A stretch of DNA of 64,000 nucleotides from contig NZ_BCXG01000011.1 of NCBI RefSeq assembly GCF_001894985.1, positions 82,778 through 146,777 of the forward strand, written 5' to 3'. The position numbers and the translations under genes are program-made. The notes beneath the pieces were generated by a model. That model searched no databases. It was not told the origin of the DNA and worked only from the letters and a program-made list of their open reading frames with translations. Below are positions 44,208 to 60,647 of the stretch, in pieces; positions within the stretch are counted from its first letter, which is position 1, and each line of letters opens with the position of its first letter. This stretch comes from Rhodococcus tukisamuensis NBRC 100609. GTDB taxonomy: Bacteria > Actinomycetota > Actinomycetes > Mycobacteriales > Mycobacteriaceae.

Positions 44208-44909
44208 ATGGATCGAGTGAATGACAGCGCCCGCATCCTGATCGTCGACGACGACTCCAAGGTCCTCTCGTCCCTGACGCGGGGGCTCCGTCTGTCCGGT
44301 TTCGAGATCGAGACCGCACACGACGGGGCCTCCGCGCTGCGCGCGGTCGTCGCCACCAGCCCCGACGCGCTCGTCCTGGACGTGAACATGCCGGGCCTCG
44401 ACGGCGTCGGCGTGGTCACCGCACTGCGGGCCATGGGCAACGAGGTGCCGATCTGCGTGCTCAGCGCGCGCAGCTCGGTGGGCGACCGGATTGCGGGGCT
44501 GGAGGCGGGCGCGGACGACTACCTGACCAAGCCGTTCGAGCTGGGCGAGCTGGTGGCCCGCCTGCGGGCGTTGCTGCGCCGGGCACCCCGCACACCGACG
44601 CCGGCCGGTGTCGTCACCGTCGGTGCCCTGGAGGTGGACCTTCCCGGGCGCCGCGCCCACGTCGGCGGGCACCGCATCGACCTGACCAAACGCGAGTTCG
44701 ACCTGCTCGGTGTGCTCGCAGAGAACGCGGGGATCGTGCTCAGCCGGGCGCAGCTGATGCGCCTGGTGTGGGGTTACGACTTCGACGCGGACACCAATGT
44801 CGTCGACGTCTTCGTCACGTACCTGCGCAGGAAGCTGGAGGCAACGGGGATGCCACGGGTGCTGCACACCGTGCGGGGCGTCGGGTTCGTGCTCCGGGAC
44901 CAGCCGTGA
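44208..44909 (+). CDS. prrA: Two-component response regulator, OmpR/PrrA type
   Basis: DNA-binding transcription regulator, 233 residues from ATG 44208; GTG 44217 is an alternative. The receiver domain has the acidic pair (IVDDDSKVL), phospho-acceptor Asp in [12 protein letters not shown] and the Lys in [13 protein letters not shown]. The C-terminal winged helix reads [17 protein letters not shown] and ends [10 protein letters not shown]...VRGVGFVLR. The receiver and wing closely resemble M. tuberculosis PrrA. Its stop overlaps the prrB GTG, so the pair is coupled. Confidence 0.9.
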   Translation: MDRVNDSARILIVDDDSKVLSSLTRGLRLSGFEIETAHDGASALRAVVATSPDALVLDVNMPGLDGVGVVTALRAMGNEVPICVLSARSSVGDRIAGLEAGADDYLTKPFELGELVARLRALLRRAPRTPTPAGVVTVGALEVDLPGRRAHVGGHRIDLTKREFDLLGVLAENAGIVLSRAQLMRLVWGYDFDADTNVVDVFVTYLRRKLEATGMPRVLHTVRGVGFVLRDQP

Positions 44910-46225
44910 GCCGGCGACGTCGATCGCTGTCCCTGCGAACCCGGGTGGCGCTCGTGTCGGCGTTGGCGGCGGCAATCGTCATCGGTGCCGTCGGCGTCGC
45001 GTTCGCAGTGTTCCTACGAGTCAACGGATCCACTCAACTTGACCGCACGCTCGACTCCGTGGCGTTGAGCGTGCCCGCGGAATCGTTGACCGCGGCGGAA
45101 CCCCTGGTTCTCCCGATTCTGCCGACCGACGAACCGGCCGTGACCACGCCCGGGACCGGCATGGTCGAATTCGACGCGGTACGTACGGAATCCGTGGCCG
45201 GGACGCTCGTGCGCGCCCGCGACGTCCCGGTCAGTGGTGCGGCGGGCACCTACCTCGCCGTCACCGTTCCGGAGGACGCACTGACCGTGGCGATCCGACA
45301 ACAACAGTGGCAGGTCGCGGTCGCGGCGGTGGTGGCGATCGCGGCGGCCGCGGGGCTCGGCTGGCTGCTGGCCGGCCGCGCGGTGCGGCCCCTGCAAAGG
45401 CTCGCGGCCGCCACGCACACCGTCGGCGACGACCCGTCCGCCGTGCTGCCGAACGTTCAGGGCGCCCGGGAGGCGGAGGAGCTCTCCGAGGCGATCGCCA
45501 ACATGCTCGGCCGGATGCAGCAGGCGCGCAACCGGACTCAGGAGGCGCTCGGCGCGGCGCGCGACTTCGCCGCGGTGTCCGCGCACGAGTTGCGCACGCC
45601 GCTCACCTCGATGCGCACCGACCTCGAGGTGCTGGCCACCATGCCACTGTCCGACGAGCAGCGCGCCGAGGTGGTGCACGACCTGCTCGTCACGCAGAGG
45701 GAGGTCGAGGCGACGCTCGCGGACCTCGAGCGCCTCGCGGTCGGCGAACTCTCCGACACCGCCGACTACGAGGAGGTCGACCTCGTCGAACTTGCCGATC
45801 GCTGCGTGCAGGAATCCGCCCGGCGGCTACCCGACCTCGACATCGACCTTCGCGGCCCGGACACGGTCGTCGTGCGCGGCATTCCGTCCGGGCTACGGCT
45901 GGTGCTCGACAACGCGATCACCAACGCGGTCCGTCACGGCACCGCGGACCGGGTACGGATCACCCTCGCCGAGAACGGTACTCACGGCGTCGACGTCACG
46001 GTGGACGACGACGGCACCGGCATCCCCGAGCACGAACGGGCGTCGCTGTTCGCGAGGTTCGCCCGAGGGTCCACCGCGCATGCCGAGGGCTCCGGACTCG
46101 GTCTGGCGCTGATCGCTCAACAGGCCGCACTGCACGGCGGAACCGCCGAACTGTCCGAGAGCCCGCTCGGCGGCACCCGACTGTGGCTGCGGCTGCCCGC
46201 ATCTCGCGCGCACCCGGCCGACTAG
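44906..46225 (+). CDS. prrB: Two-component sensor histidine kinase, PrrB type
   Basis: Membrane sensor partner of PrrA, 439 residues, GTG start overlapping prrA (GTGA). Layout: Arg-rich N-terminus, transmembrane helix about residues 14-35, extracytoplasmic sensor to about 130, second helix about 135-158, HAMP region ([20 protein letters not shown]), H-box [14 protein letters not shown] with the phosphorylated His, N-box [12 protein letters not shown] and ATP lid [13 protein letters not shown]. The gene ends in CTAG, shared with the convergent SDR gene. Confidence 0.9.
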   Translation: MSRRRRSLSLRTRVALVSALAAAIVIGAVGVAFAVFLRVNGSTQLDRTLDSVALSVPAESLTAAEPLVLPILPTDEPAVTTPGTGMVEFDAVRTESVAGTLVRARDVPVSGAAGTYLAVTVPEDALTVAIRQQQWQVAVAAVVAIAAAAGLGWLLAGRAVRPLQRLAAATHTVGDDPSAVLPNVQGAREAEELSEAIANMLGRMQQARNRTQEALGAARDFAAVSAHELRTPLTSMRTDLEVLATMPLSDEQRAEVVHDLLVTQREVEATLADLERLAVGELSDTADYEEVDLVELADRCVQESARRLPDLDIDLRGPDTVVVRGIPSGLRLVLDNAITNAVRHGTADRVRITLAENGTHGVDVTVDDDGTGIPEHERASLFARFARGSTAHAEGSGLGLALIAQQAALHGGTAELSESPLGGTRLWLRLPASRAHPAD

Positions 46226-47076
46226 ATGCCGGCGCGGCGGACCAGTGTGTCGGTCAGGCTCGGTGAGAAGGTGTCGAGCACACGCAGGAGCTCCGCGTAC
46301 GCGGGCATCACCTCGACCGGACGGGTCGCGATGGCGTCCGCCAGCCAGGACGCCGCCTGCTGCGGGGTGAGCGCCGGCATGGCGTCGTAGTCCTTGGTCG
46401 GCGCGATCATCGGGGTGCGGATCAGCGGGAAGTGCACGGTGGACACCGAGACGCCACGGCCGGCCACCTCCGCGCCCAGGTCGCGGCCGAAAGAGCTGAT
46501 CGCGGACTTCGACGCGTGGTAGGCCGCGAACTTCGGCATCACCCGCCCGGGGACGCCCCACGTCGCGACGTTCACCACGTGCCCGCTCCCCCGCTCGAGC
46601 ATCGACGGCAGCAGCGCCAGCGTCAGCCGAACCGGCCCGAAGTAGTTGAGCGCCATGGTGCGTTCGTAGTCGTGGAAACGGTCGGTCGTGTCCTCGACGG
46701 TGCGACGGATGGACCGGCCGGCATTGTTGACCAGCACGTCGACCGGGCCGATGTCGGCCGCCACCGTGCGCGCCAGTTCCGCGACGGCGTCCGGGTCGGT
46801 GAGGTCGCACGGCAACGCCTCCGCCGTCCCGCCCGAGCGACGGACCTCGTCCCGCACCGCCTCGAGACCCTCCGCCCCGCGCGCGACGAGCACCAGGCGC
46901 GCACCCCGGTCGGCGAGCAGGTGCGCCGCCGCCTCCCCGACGCCGGACGACGCGCCGGTGAGCAGGACCGTCCGGCCGGCGATCGGGTGCTCGCGGGTCG
47001 GGAGCACCCGCGCCGCGAGGCCGCGCACCGACGGCAGCGGGTTCAGGGCCGCACGGGCGAGGATCTGAGCTATCAC
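46222..47076 (-). CDS. Short-chain dehydrogenase/reductase
   Basis: Rossmann-fold NAD(P)-dependent oxidoreductase, 284 residues. Cofactor motif TGASSGVG, NNAG motif, and the catalytic YxxxK in AAYHASK. The catalytic Ser expected 13 residues before Tyr is not there: the segment reads NVATWGVPGRV, giving Trp at that position with Thr beside it. A hydrophobic N-terminal 30 residues precede the fold. Last gene of a four-gene minus-strand group; its stop shares the CTAG with prrB. Substrate unknown. Confidence 0.85.
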   Translation of the reverse strand: MIAQILARAALNPLPSVRGLAARVLPTREHPIAGRTVLLTGASSGVGEAAAHLLADRGARLVLVARGAEGLEAVRDEVRRSGGTAEALPCDLTDPDAVAELARTVAADIGPVDVLVNNAGRSIRRTVEDTTDRFHDYERTMALNYFGPVRLTLALLPSMLERGSGHVVNVATWGVPGRVMPKFAAYHASKSAISSFGRDLGAEVAGRGVSVSTVHFPLIRTPMIAPTKDYDAMPALTPQQAASWLADAIATRPVEVMPAYAELLRVLDTFSPSLTDTLVRRAGI

Positions 47077-47142
47077 GACGATCTCCCTCGGGTCGGGTGG
47101 TCTGGGTCGTGCCGGGGCGAGCGGAGCGACGGGGATGTGCGG

Positions 47143-48144
47143 CTACAGGAACAGCGCGTCCACGGCGACGGGGTCGACGGCGTCGAGCGTGGCGGGCGAC
47201 CAGGACGGGTTGCGGTCCTTGTCCACCAGCACCGCGCGCACCCCCTCCGCGAAGTCGGGGCCCGACGTCACCGGTCCAGTGAGGGCCAGTTCGCGGCACA
47301 GGCACTGCCGCAGGTCGTCCGCCGCACCCCGCCGGATCAGCTCCGCGGTGACGAACATGCTGGTCGGCGAGTGGGCCGCCAGCATGTTCCGGGTCTCGAC
47401 GGTCCACTCGTCGTCATCGGTGAGGCGGGCCGCCATGTCCGCGGGAGTGCCCGCGCCGAACACCTCGTCGATCCGGGCCTGCCGCGCGGCCAGCGGGGCC
47501 TCCGGAGCGGGCTCGGCGAACTTCTCCAACGCCGCGTCGACGCCGGCGCCGCCGCGGATCGCATCCGCCAGCGCGGCCAGCTGCGCGCTCGGCACGTAGT
47601 GGGTGGCCAGGCCGAACGCCAGCGCGTCGCCGGCCGACGCCCGGGCCCCGGTCAGACCCAGGTACATGCCCGACGCCCCCGCCAGCCGCGGCAGGAAGTA
47701 GCTCGCGCCCACGTCGGGGTAGAAGCCGATCGCGGTCTCCGGCATGGCCAGCATCGCCTTCTCCGTGACCACCCGGACGCTGCCGTGCACCGAGATGCCG
47801 AGGCCGCCGCCCATCGCGGCCCCGTCGATCAGCGCGACGTACGGCTTGGGGTACTCGCCGATCAGCTGGTTGAGCCGGTACTCGGTGTCGAAGAAGTCGT
47901 GCACGAACGCGGCTTCGCCCTGCAGCGCCGCGTCCCGGACCGCCTTGATGTCCCCACCCGCGCAGAAGGCGCGCTCGGAGGCGCTGGTCACCAGCACCGC
48001 CGAGATCTCCGGGTCGTCGCGCCACCGCAGCAGCGGTTCGTACATGTCGCGGATCATGCTGGAGTCCAGCGCATTGAGCGCCTTCGGCCGGTCCAGCACA
48101 ATCTCACCGACGCCGCCCGACACGCTGGTCCTGATGAAGCTCAT
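47143..48144 (-). CDS. Enoyl-CoA hydratase family protein, probably 3-hydroxyisobutyryl-CoA hydrolase
   Basis: Crotonase-fold enzyme of 333 residues. The ATG at 48144 follows GGGAG at five bases. Visible features are LDRPKALNALDSSMI, AFCAGGDIKAV, IDGAAMGGGLGISVHG (oxyanion hole), ETAIGFYPDVGASYFLPRL and a long C-terminal helical region. The length and the ETAIGFYPDVG segment match 3-hydroxyisobutyryl-CoA hydrolases of valine breakdown more than short enoyl-CoA hydratases. Same strand and close to the SDR and MDR genes, so a shared catabolic role is likely but not shown. Confidence 0.85.
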   Translation of the reverse strand: MSFIRTSVSGGVGEIVLDRPKALNALDSSMIRDMYEPLLRWRDDPEISAVLVTSASERAFCAGGDIKAVRDAALQGEAAFVHDFFDTEYRLNQLIGEYPKPYVALIDGAAMGGGLGISVHGSVRVVTEKAMLAMPETAIGFYPDVGASYFLPRLAGASGMYLGLTGARASAGDALAFGLATHYVPSAQLAALADAIRGGAGVDAALEKFAEPAPEAPLAARQARIDEVFGAGTPADMAARLTDDDEWTVETRNMLAAHSPTSMFVTAELIRRGAADDLRQCLCRELALTGPVTSGPDFAEGVRAVLVDKDRNPSWSPATLDAVDPVAVDALFL

Positions 48145-48225
48145 TGACACTCCCGTCCGCCGCACTCGTACTGCCGGGTGCCAGCCTGCCAGGTCAGCCG
48201 CGGACCACTCGGACCGGCCATCCGA

Positions 48226-49137
48226 CTACTGCACGACCAGGAGCACCTTGCCGCAGGCGTGCCCGGTCTCGACCTTCTCGAGCGCGGCCCGCGCCTGCGC
48301 GAAGGGATAGACCCGTTCCACCTGCACCTGGATCCGGCCCGCCGCCACCTCCGCGGCGAGCCCGGCCAGTTCGACCACTGAATCGGGGCCGTGCGCGACC
48401 TGCTCGACGCGCACGCCGCGCTCGGGCGACATCTCGTCACCGGAGACGGTCACCACCCGGCCGCCCTCCCGGACGGCCCGCATGCTGGGCGTCCCGGTCC
48501 CGGGCTGGATCGCCAGCGCACCGTCGACGCCACCCGGTGTCCAGTTCCTCACCTGCTCGGGCCAGTCGGCATCGCGGTAGTCGACGGCCCACTCCGCGCC
48601 GAGGGAGTGGAGGTAGGCGTGGTTCTTCGGCGACGCGGATGCGGCGACGCGCGCACCGCGCGCCCGCGCCAGTTGGATCGCGAGGGTCCCGATCGCGCCG
48701 GACGCGCCGGCCACGAACACACTCTGTCCCGGCCGGAGGTCGAGGCCCCGAAGGCCCGCCGACGCCACCGTGCCGGCGACCGGGAGGGCGGCGGCGGCGA
48801 CCGCACCGAGGCCGTCCGGGATCGGCACCAGCGCCGTCGCGGACACGGCGGCGAACTCGGCCCAGGTGCCGCCCTTGCGCTGCATGCTGCTGACGAACAT
48901 GACCCGGTCCCCGGGCCGGTGCGCGGCGGCGCAGCGGCCGACCTCCTCGACGATTCCGGTGGCCTCGACACCGATCGGGTACGGGTACTCGGCGTCCTCG
49001 GGCAGGAACCGTCGGTCGTGGACGCCGACGCCGATCGCGACGATCCGGACCAGCACCTCGTCGTCGTCGATCGTGGGCACCGGGACCTCCAAGGGGGTCA
49101 ATGCCCGCCCTGGTCCGTTCAGCCCGATCGCTCGCAT
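48226..49137 (-). CDS. Zinc-independent MDR-family oxidoreductase (quinone oxidoreductase-like)
   Basis: Medium-chain dehydrogenase/reductase of 303 residues. The N-terminal GroES-like domain lacks the zinc-binding Cys cluster; the cofactor motif reads VAGASGAIGTLAIQLA, consistent with NADPH use, and YPFAQARAALEKVETGHACGKVLL closes the family pattern. Twelve bases downstream of the NTF2-like gene in the same direction. Probably reduces quinones or enoyl/aldehyde compounds; substrate unknown. Confidence 0.85.
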   Translation of the reverse strand: MRAIGLNGPGRALTPLEVPVPTIDDDEVLVRIVAIGVGVHDRRFLPEDAEYPYPIGVEATGIVEEVGRCAAAHRPGDRVMFVSSMQRKGGTWAEFAAVSATALVPIPDGLGAVAAAALPVAGTVASAGLRGLDLRPGQSVFVAGASGAIGTLAIQLARARGARVAASASPKNHAYLHSLGAEWAVDYRDADWPEQVRNWTPGGVDGALAIQPGTGTPSMRAVREGGRVVTVSGDEMSPERGVRVEQVAHGPDSVVELAGLAAEVAAGRIQVQVERVYPFAQARAALEKVETGHACGKVLLVVQ

Positions 49138-49149
49138 GACACAACCGTC

Positions 49150-49626
49150 TCAGGAGGCGGGTGGATTCACGAGGAGGTCCCACTTGTTGGAGGTCAGGTG
49201 GAAGCTCGGCAGGTCCTTCAGCGAGATCACGGTCTCGAAAGTGCGTTCGTACCCGGTGTGCGAGATCAGCCATTCGCCGGCCGTGTCCCGCACGTACTCG
49301 TCGTGGTAGAAAGCCGTGCCTCGCACCAACATTCCGTCCTCCGGAATGATCACCGTGTCGGACAACGCCCAGACGCCCGCGGCGGTGTCACCGTCCACCT
49401 CGATCTCGGGCTGGCCGCACCGGTACTCGGTGAGCATGTGCGGTCCGAGGGTGACCTCCATGAACGACACCAGCGCCTCCCGGTCCTCGAACCGCAGGTA
49501 CTCCCCGTAGGTCGCGGTGGCCTCGGGAATCAGCGTGTCCCGGAACAGCACCCAGTCCTTGGTGTCGAGGGCACGCAGGTACCGGTACTTGAGCCTGCTG
49601 ATCAACGCGACAGCCTCGAGGTCCAT
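49150..49626 (-). CDS. NTF2-like / SnoaL-like domain protein
   Basis: Small alpha+beta barrel protein of 158 residues. The N-terminus, ALISRLKYRYLRALDTKDW, and the central SDTVIIPEDGMLVRGTAFYHDEY strand pair (shown here in full only to 20 residues: TVIIPEDGMLVRGTAFYHDE) are typical of bile-acid dehydratase/SnoaL-type proteins that bind or dehydrate small lipophilic substrates. First gene of the minus-strand group leading through MDR, hydrolase and SDR, which suggests a pathway acting on a cyclic or branched acid. Confidence 0.8.
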   Translation of the reverse strand: MDLEAVALISRLKYRYLRALDTKDWVLFRDTLIPEATATYGEYLRFEDREALVSFMEVTLGPHMLTEYRCGQPEIEVDGDTAAGVWALSDTVIIPEDGMLVRGTAFYHDEYVRDTAGEWLISHTGYERTFETVISLKDLPSFHLTSNKWDLLVNPPAS

Positions 49627-49697
49627 CTACCAAGGCTAGGCCACCCCGACCGGGAGGGCAGGGCGAATCGTCCCCCTGACCGCCCGAATTCGACCAC

Positions 49698-49717
49698 TCG
49701 ACTAGTCGACTAGTCGA

Positions 49718-49721
<4 letters not shown>
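49698..49721. repeat. Three tandem copies of TCGACTAG
   Basis: TCGACTAG occurs at 49698-49705, 49706-49713 and 49714-49721, followed by TCGAG. Each unit carries self-complementary TCGA and CTAG, so the whole tract can fold back. The third copy contains the stop codon of the ABC-F gene. CTAG is normally rare in GC-rich genomes, which makes the run stand out. Confidence 0.85.
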
Positions 49722-51504
<1,783 letters not shown>

Positions 51505-51505
<1 letters not shown>

Positions 51506-52434
51506 CAGTGCTCCGTCTCGTGGGTAATGACGCGGGCGCCGGGCACCGGTCCGTGCGCGATCCGCACGGTCCGGCACACTCCGGCGCCTGCCAGTTCGGC
51601 GCCGACCGCGACCGCGGCCTCGGCGTCGGCGCAGAGAAATGCGCAGGTGGGCCCGGAGCCGGAGACAATCCCGGCGAGGGCGCCTGCGTTGGTTCCTGCA
51701 CGCAGGGTGCGGCGCAGCCCCGGCGCGAGCGAGAGCGCCGCCGGCTGCAGGTCGTTGCCGAGCAGTGGGGCCAGCGTCGCGGCGTCCCCGGAGGCCAGGG
51801 CGTGCATGAGGTCCTCGGCTCCGCCGAGCCGTGGCGGGTTGCCGTCGGCGCGCAGCCGATCCAGTTCCCGGAACACCGTCGGCGTGCTCAGCCCACCCTT
51901 CGCGAGCGCAAGAACCCAGTGGAAGGTGTTGCGGGACAACACCGGAAGCAGTTGCTCGCCGCGGCCGGTGCCGAGCGCGGTGGCCCCGTGCAGGGAGAAC
52001 GGCACGTCGCTGCCGAGACGGGCGGCGAACTCGACGAGCTCGGCGCGGTCGAGTCCGAGCTCCCACAGCGCGTCGAGCGCGACCAGGGTGGCCGCGGCGT
52101 CCGCGCTGCCACCCGCCATCCCGCCGGCGACGGGGATGCCCTTGCGGATGCTGATCGCGACGTCGGGACGACGTCCGGCGTGCTCGGCCAGCAACTCCGC
52201 CGCCTGCCACACCAGGTTCCGGTGGTCGGTGGGGACCGCCCGCGCGTCCTCGCCGTGGACCTCGACCGACAACTCGTCGGCGTCCGACACCCGGACGTCG
52301 TCGCTGAGCGAGAGCGCCTGGAACACGGAGGTCAGTTCGTGGTAGCCGTCTTCGCGCAGGTCACCGACCCCGAGGTGGAGATTCACCTTGGACGGTGCCC
52401 GGACGATCACCGGACTGGGGACAACGGACAGCAC
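51505..52434 (-). CDS. ispE: 4-diphosphocytidyl-2-C-methyl-D-erythritol kinase
   Basis: GHMP kinase of the MEP isoprenoid pathway; phosphorylates CDP-methylerythritol. It has 309 residues from GTG 52434, with TGGGGA upstream. Motifs are [14 protein letters not shown], the ATP loop [17 protein letters not shown] and GSGPTCAFL. It is translationally coupled to the ABC-F gene, an order common in actinobacteria. The 163 bp to the divergent VOC gene hold both promoters. Confidence 0.95.
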
Positions 52435-52597
52435 AAGTCCCCAGCCTAGTGGACAAAACGACGCCCTCCGACCGTCGGAGTTCGGCCGCCGCCGGCAACC
52501 GCGGGCAGGGGCGACAATGGACGGGCACGTCCGGCGGGTACGGCCACCTGCGGCGAGCATTGCCCGCGGTCGCGCCCGACGACCCGAAGGAGTCGAC

Positions 52598-53017
52598 ATG
52601 TCCGATCCCGACGATCGTGCGGCATCCGTGGTGCCGCGCCCCGCGGCGCTGCCGTACCTCTGCGCCCACGACGCTCGCCGCGCCGCCGAGTGGTACGCCC
52701 AGGTCTTCGACGCGCGGATGGACGGCGAACCGGTGGAGATGCCCGACGGCCGGATCGGACACTGCGAACTGCGCATCGGCGACGGCACGCTCTACCTGGC
52801 CGACGAGTTCCCGGAGATCGGTGTCGTCGCGCCGACGACGGGCGCGGCCGCGGTGAGCCTGATGCTGCCGGTGGCCGACACCGACGTAACCCTGGAGCGG
52901 GCCCGGAGCGCAGGTGCCCGCGTCGAGCAGGAGCCCGCGGACGCGCACGGGCACCGCGGCGCCACCCTCGTCGACCCGTTCGGCCACCGGTGGATGCTCG
53001 CCGGGCCGCTCCGCTGA
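52598..53017 (+). CDS. VOC superfamily (glyoxalase/bleomycin-resistance fold) protein
   Basis: 139 residues; ATG 52598 with AAGGAG five bases upstream. Paired beta-alpha-beta modules are visible: [20 protein letters not shown] at the start, [11 protein letters not shown], and [12 protein letters not shown] at the end. This resembles PhnB-like or antibiotic-resistance VOC proteins. Metal ligands cannot be fixed by eye. Monocistronic, convergent with the WS/DGAT gene 14 bases away. Function unknown. Confidence 0.8.
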   Translation: MSDPDDRAASVVPRPAALPYLCAHDARRAAEWYAQVFDARMDGEPVEMPDGRIGHCELRIGDGTLYLADEFPEIGVVAPTTGAAAVSLMLPVADTDVTLERARSAGARVEQEPADAHGHRGATLVDPFGHRWMLAGPLR

Positions 53018-53031
53018 CCGCGGAGCGTGGG

Positions 53032-54423
53032 CTACAGCCCGAAGGCCTCCTCGAGCCCGACGAGCTCGTCGTCGAGGTGACCGAGGAGCGGCGCGAGCGC
53101 GGGCACGCTGCGTCGGCAGCCGGTGAGCCCGAACGCGATCTCGTCGTCTGTACTGGTGCAGGTGATGTTGAGCGCCTGCCCGTGCACGGGAATGGACAGC
53201 GGGTACAGCGCCGTCATCCGGGCACCGTTCCAGTACAGCGGCGTCGCGGGGCCGGGCACGTTGGAGATCATCACGTTGGCGGGGCGGATCGGCCCGCCGC
53301 GGCCCAGCATCATGCCCATCGCCAGGGGGGCGGCACCGAGCGCACTCATCGCGAGGATCTGCGACGAGGTCCGGGTGCGCATCGAGTCCTTGCCCTGTCG
53401 CATCGACTCGCCGATCGCGGCGAGCCGCTCCACCGGGTCCACCCGATCGGTGGCCAGGCTGCAGGTCAGCAGCCCGATCTCGTTGCCCGACTTGCCTTCC
53501 TGGCGTTCGCCCCGCAACGAGACCGGCACCATCGCGACCAGCGACTCCGCGGGCAGTTCGTCGAGCTCGTCGAGGTACCCACGCAGGGCGCCCGCGCACA
53601 TCGCCAGGACCACGTCGTTGAGGGTGGCATCGGCGTGCTTGGCGACCAGCCGGAGCCGTTCGAGCGGCCAGGACCGTGCCGCGAACCGTCGGGCCCCGCC
53701 GATCGGCACGTTGAACATCGACCGCGGCGCCGCCAGCGAGAGGGCGCCGCCCCGCTCGTGCAGGGCGCGGTCGACGGTGCCGACGAGGGCCGGGACCATC
53801 CCCGCGACCTCCCCCATCACTCCCCCGAAGGTGCGCATCGCCGCACCGGCGGCCTTCCCCACCGGGTTCGCGCCGTCGTCGACCGCCGTCGACCGGGACG
53901 CACCGTCGATCGGCTCCCAGGGCGCCGGCATGCCGCGGACGTCGGGGTCCGGGCTCAGCGCCCCGCGCAGCATCCGCATCGCGGAGACTCCGTCGGCCAG
54001 CGCATGGTGGATCTTCGTGTACACCGCGAGGCGGCCGTCGGCGAGACCCTCGATCAGGTGCATCTCCCACAGCGGCCGGCTCCGGTCCAGCAGCCCCGCG
54101 TGCAGCCGGGACACCAGGTCCATCAGCTCCGCCATCCCGCCCGGCTGCGGCAGCGCGCTGTGCCGCACGTGGTGGCCGAGGTCGACATCGACGTCCGCCT
54201 CCCAGCCCCACTGGCCGAGCGAGGTCACCGACCGTCGCGCGCGGCGGCGCAGCTTCGGAGCCACCTCACCCCGGGCCATCGCGGCGTCGAGCATGCCGCG
54301 CAGGTCCCACGCGTCGGAGCCGTCCGCCGGCTGCAGCAGCACCAGCCCACCGACGTGCATCGGATGCTCCCTCGTCTCGCCGAGCAGGAAGATCGCATCT
54401 GCGGGGGACATCGGAAGCAGCAT
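53032..54423 (-). CDS. Wax ester synthase / diacylglycerol O-acyltransferase (WS/DGAT)
   Basis: Transfers acyl groups from acyl-CoA to long-chain alcohols or diacylglycerol, making storage wax esters or triacylglycerol at lipid bodies or the membrane. It has 463 residues. The N-terminus MSPADAIFLLGETREHPMHV is characteristic, the active site is KIHHALADGVSAM (HHxxxDG), and the second domain has LNDVVLAMCAGALRGYL and a NVMISNVPGP motif. Mycolic-acid bacteria usually carry many paralogues, so no symbol is given. Confidence 0.93.
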   Translation of the reverse strand: MLLPMSPADAIFLLGETREHPMHVGGLVLLQPADGSDAWDLRGMLDAAMARGEVAPKLRRRARRSVTSLGQWGWEADVDVDLGHHVRHSALPQPGGMAELMDLVSRLHAGLLDRSRPLWEMHLIEGLADGRLAVYTKIHHALADGVSAMRMLRGALSPDPDVRGMPAPWEPIDGASRSTAVDDGANPVGKAAGAAMRTFGGVMGEVAGMVPALVGTVDRALHERGGALSLAAPRSMFNVPIGGARRFAARSWPLERLRLVAKHADATLNDVVLAMCAGALRGYLDELDELPAESLVAMVPVSLRGERQEGKSGNEIGLLTCSLATDRVDPVERLAAIGESMRQGKDSMRTRTSSQILAMSALGAAPLAMGMMLGRGGPIRPANVMISNVPGPATPLYWNGARMTALYPLSIPVHGQALNITCTSTDDEIAFGLTGCRRSVPALAPLLGHLDDELVGLEEAFGL

Positions 54424-55060
54424 CGCCCAACACCTTTCTTCGTCGATCGGCAGCAGGACCCCACACCTTCGAGCGGGGGCGGCGCGTCACGACGGCCTCG
54501 CGTCACAGGGACGCTGTGAGCTGGATCACGAGCGTGGTCCGATACCGTTTTACATCACAAAGGCACCCGCATCCACCTGGGCAAACGTCCAGGGCGAGCG
54601 CCGACCGGCGGCCCCGCGCGGCCCCGCGCGCGCGAGCGCCGGCACGGTCGCCGACTCGGTACTCGCGGTCACAGCAAGATCGCCGTCCCGATCTCCGCCT
54701 GGCGCAAAAATGCTACTGGCGAGTACGCGGAAAACTACTCGGAAGTAGGTTTTTCGAGCCTCCCCGGAGGCTGAAAATGTCCACCAAATCGATTGTGCGA
54801 CTGCATATTTGATGAACCGGGCGAACGACATGACATCGGCCCCGAAATAATGCATGCTGGCACACAGGCAGGGCCGCGCAATGACGCCGGCTGGGGGCCG
54901 AAAGTTCCTCAGGATTCATCGCCATCGCATCGCAATCGCGAGCGCGGTCGAATTCCCTGTGCGTCCGATTTGGCGCGACCCAACCTCGTCCGAATGGGCG
55001 CGGCCCGACCCGTTACCACGGCACGGTCGAGAAACTTCTTCGAGAAGAGGCACAAGAACG
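54424..55060 (+). promoter_or_regulatory. Long structured leader and promoter region before the giant carboxylase gene
   Basis: 637 bp without a convincing gene. It must hold the promoter of the minus-strand WS/DGAT gene and the plus-strand carboxylase. The stretch 54700-54860 is relatively AT-rich. It contains AAAACTAC at 54731-54738 facing GTAGGTTTT at 54745-54753 (one bulged base), then AGCCTCC at 54757-54763 and GGAGGCT at 54766-54772. The two neighbouring hairpins could be an attenuator or protein-binding leader. The class is not recognised. Confidence 0.4.
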
Positions 55061-60562
<5,502 letters not shown>

Positions 60563-60574
60563 CGCGGCCACTAC

Positions 60575-60611
60575 GAACGGCGCCATCGGAGCAACTCCGA
60601 TGGCGCCGTTC
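60575..60611 (+). terminator. Perfect 16-bp-stem terminator after the carboxylase gene
   Basis: GAACGGCGCCATCGGA at 60575-60590 pairs with TCCGATGGCGCCGTTC at 60596-60611 across a five-base loop. It starts twelve bases after the stop codon and lies between convergent genes, so it can also end the minus-strand hydrolase transcript. Confidence 0.88.
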
Positions 60612-60647
60612 GGCGTCCCCGGGTTGAACGGGTAGCGCCTCAGGCCT

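Noticed and set aside
54550..54855. 101-codon minus-strand ORF in the carboxylase leader
   Set aside because: No ribosome site, abrupt change from AT-rich to Arg/Ala-rich residues, and it overlaps the inverted repeats; more likely non-coding leader.
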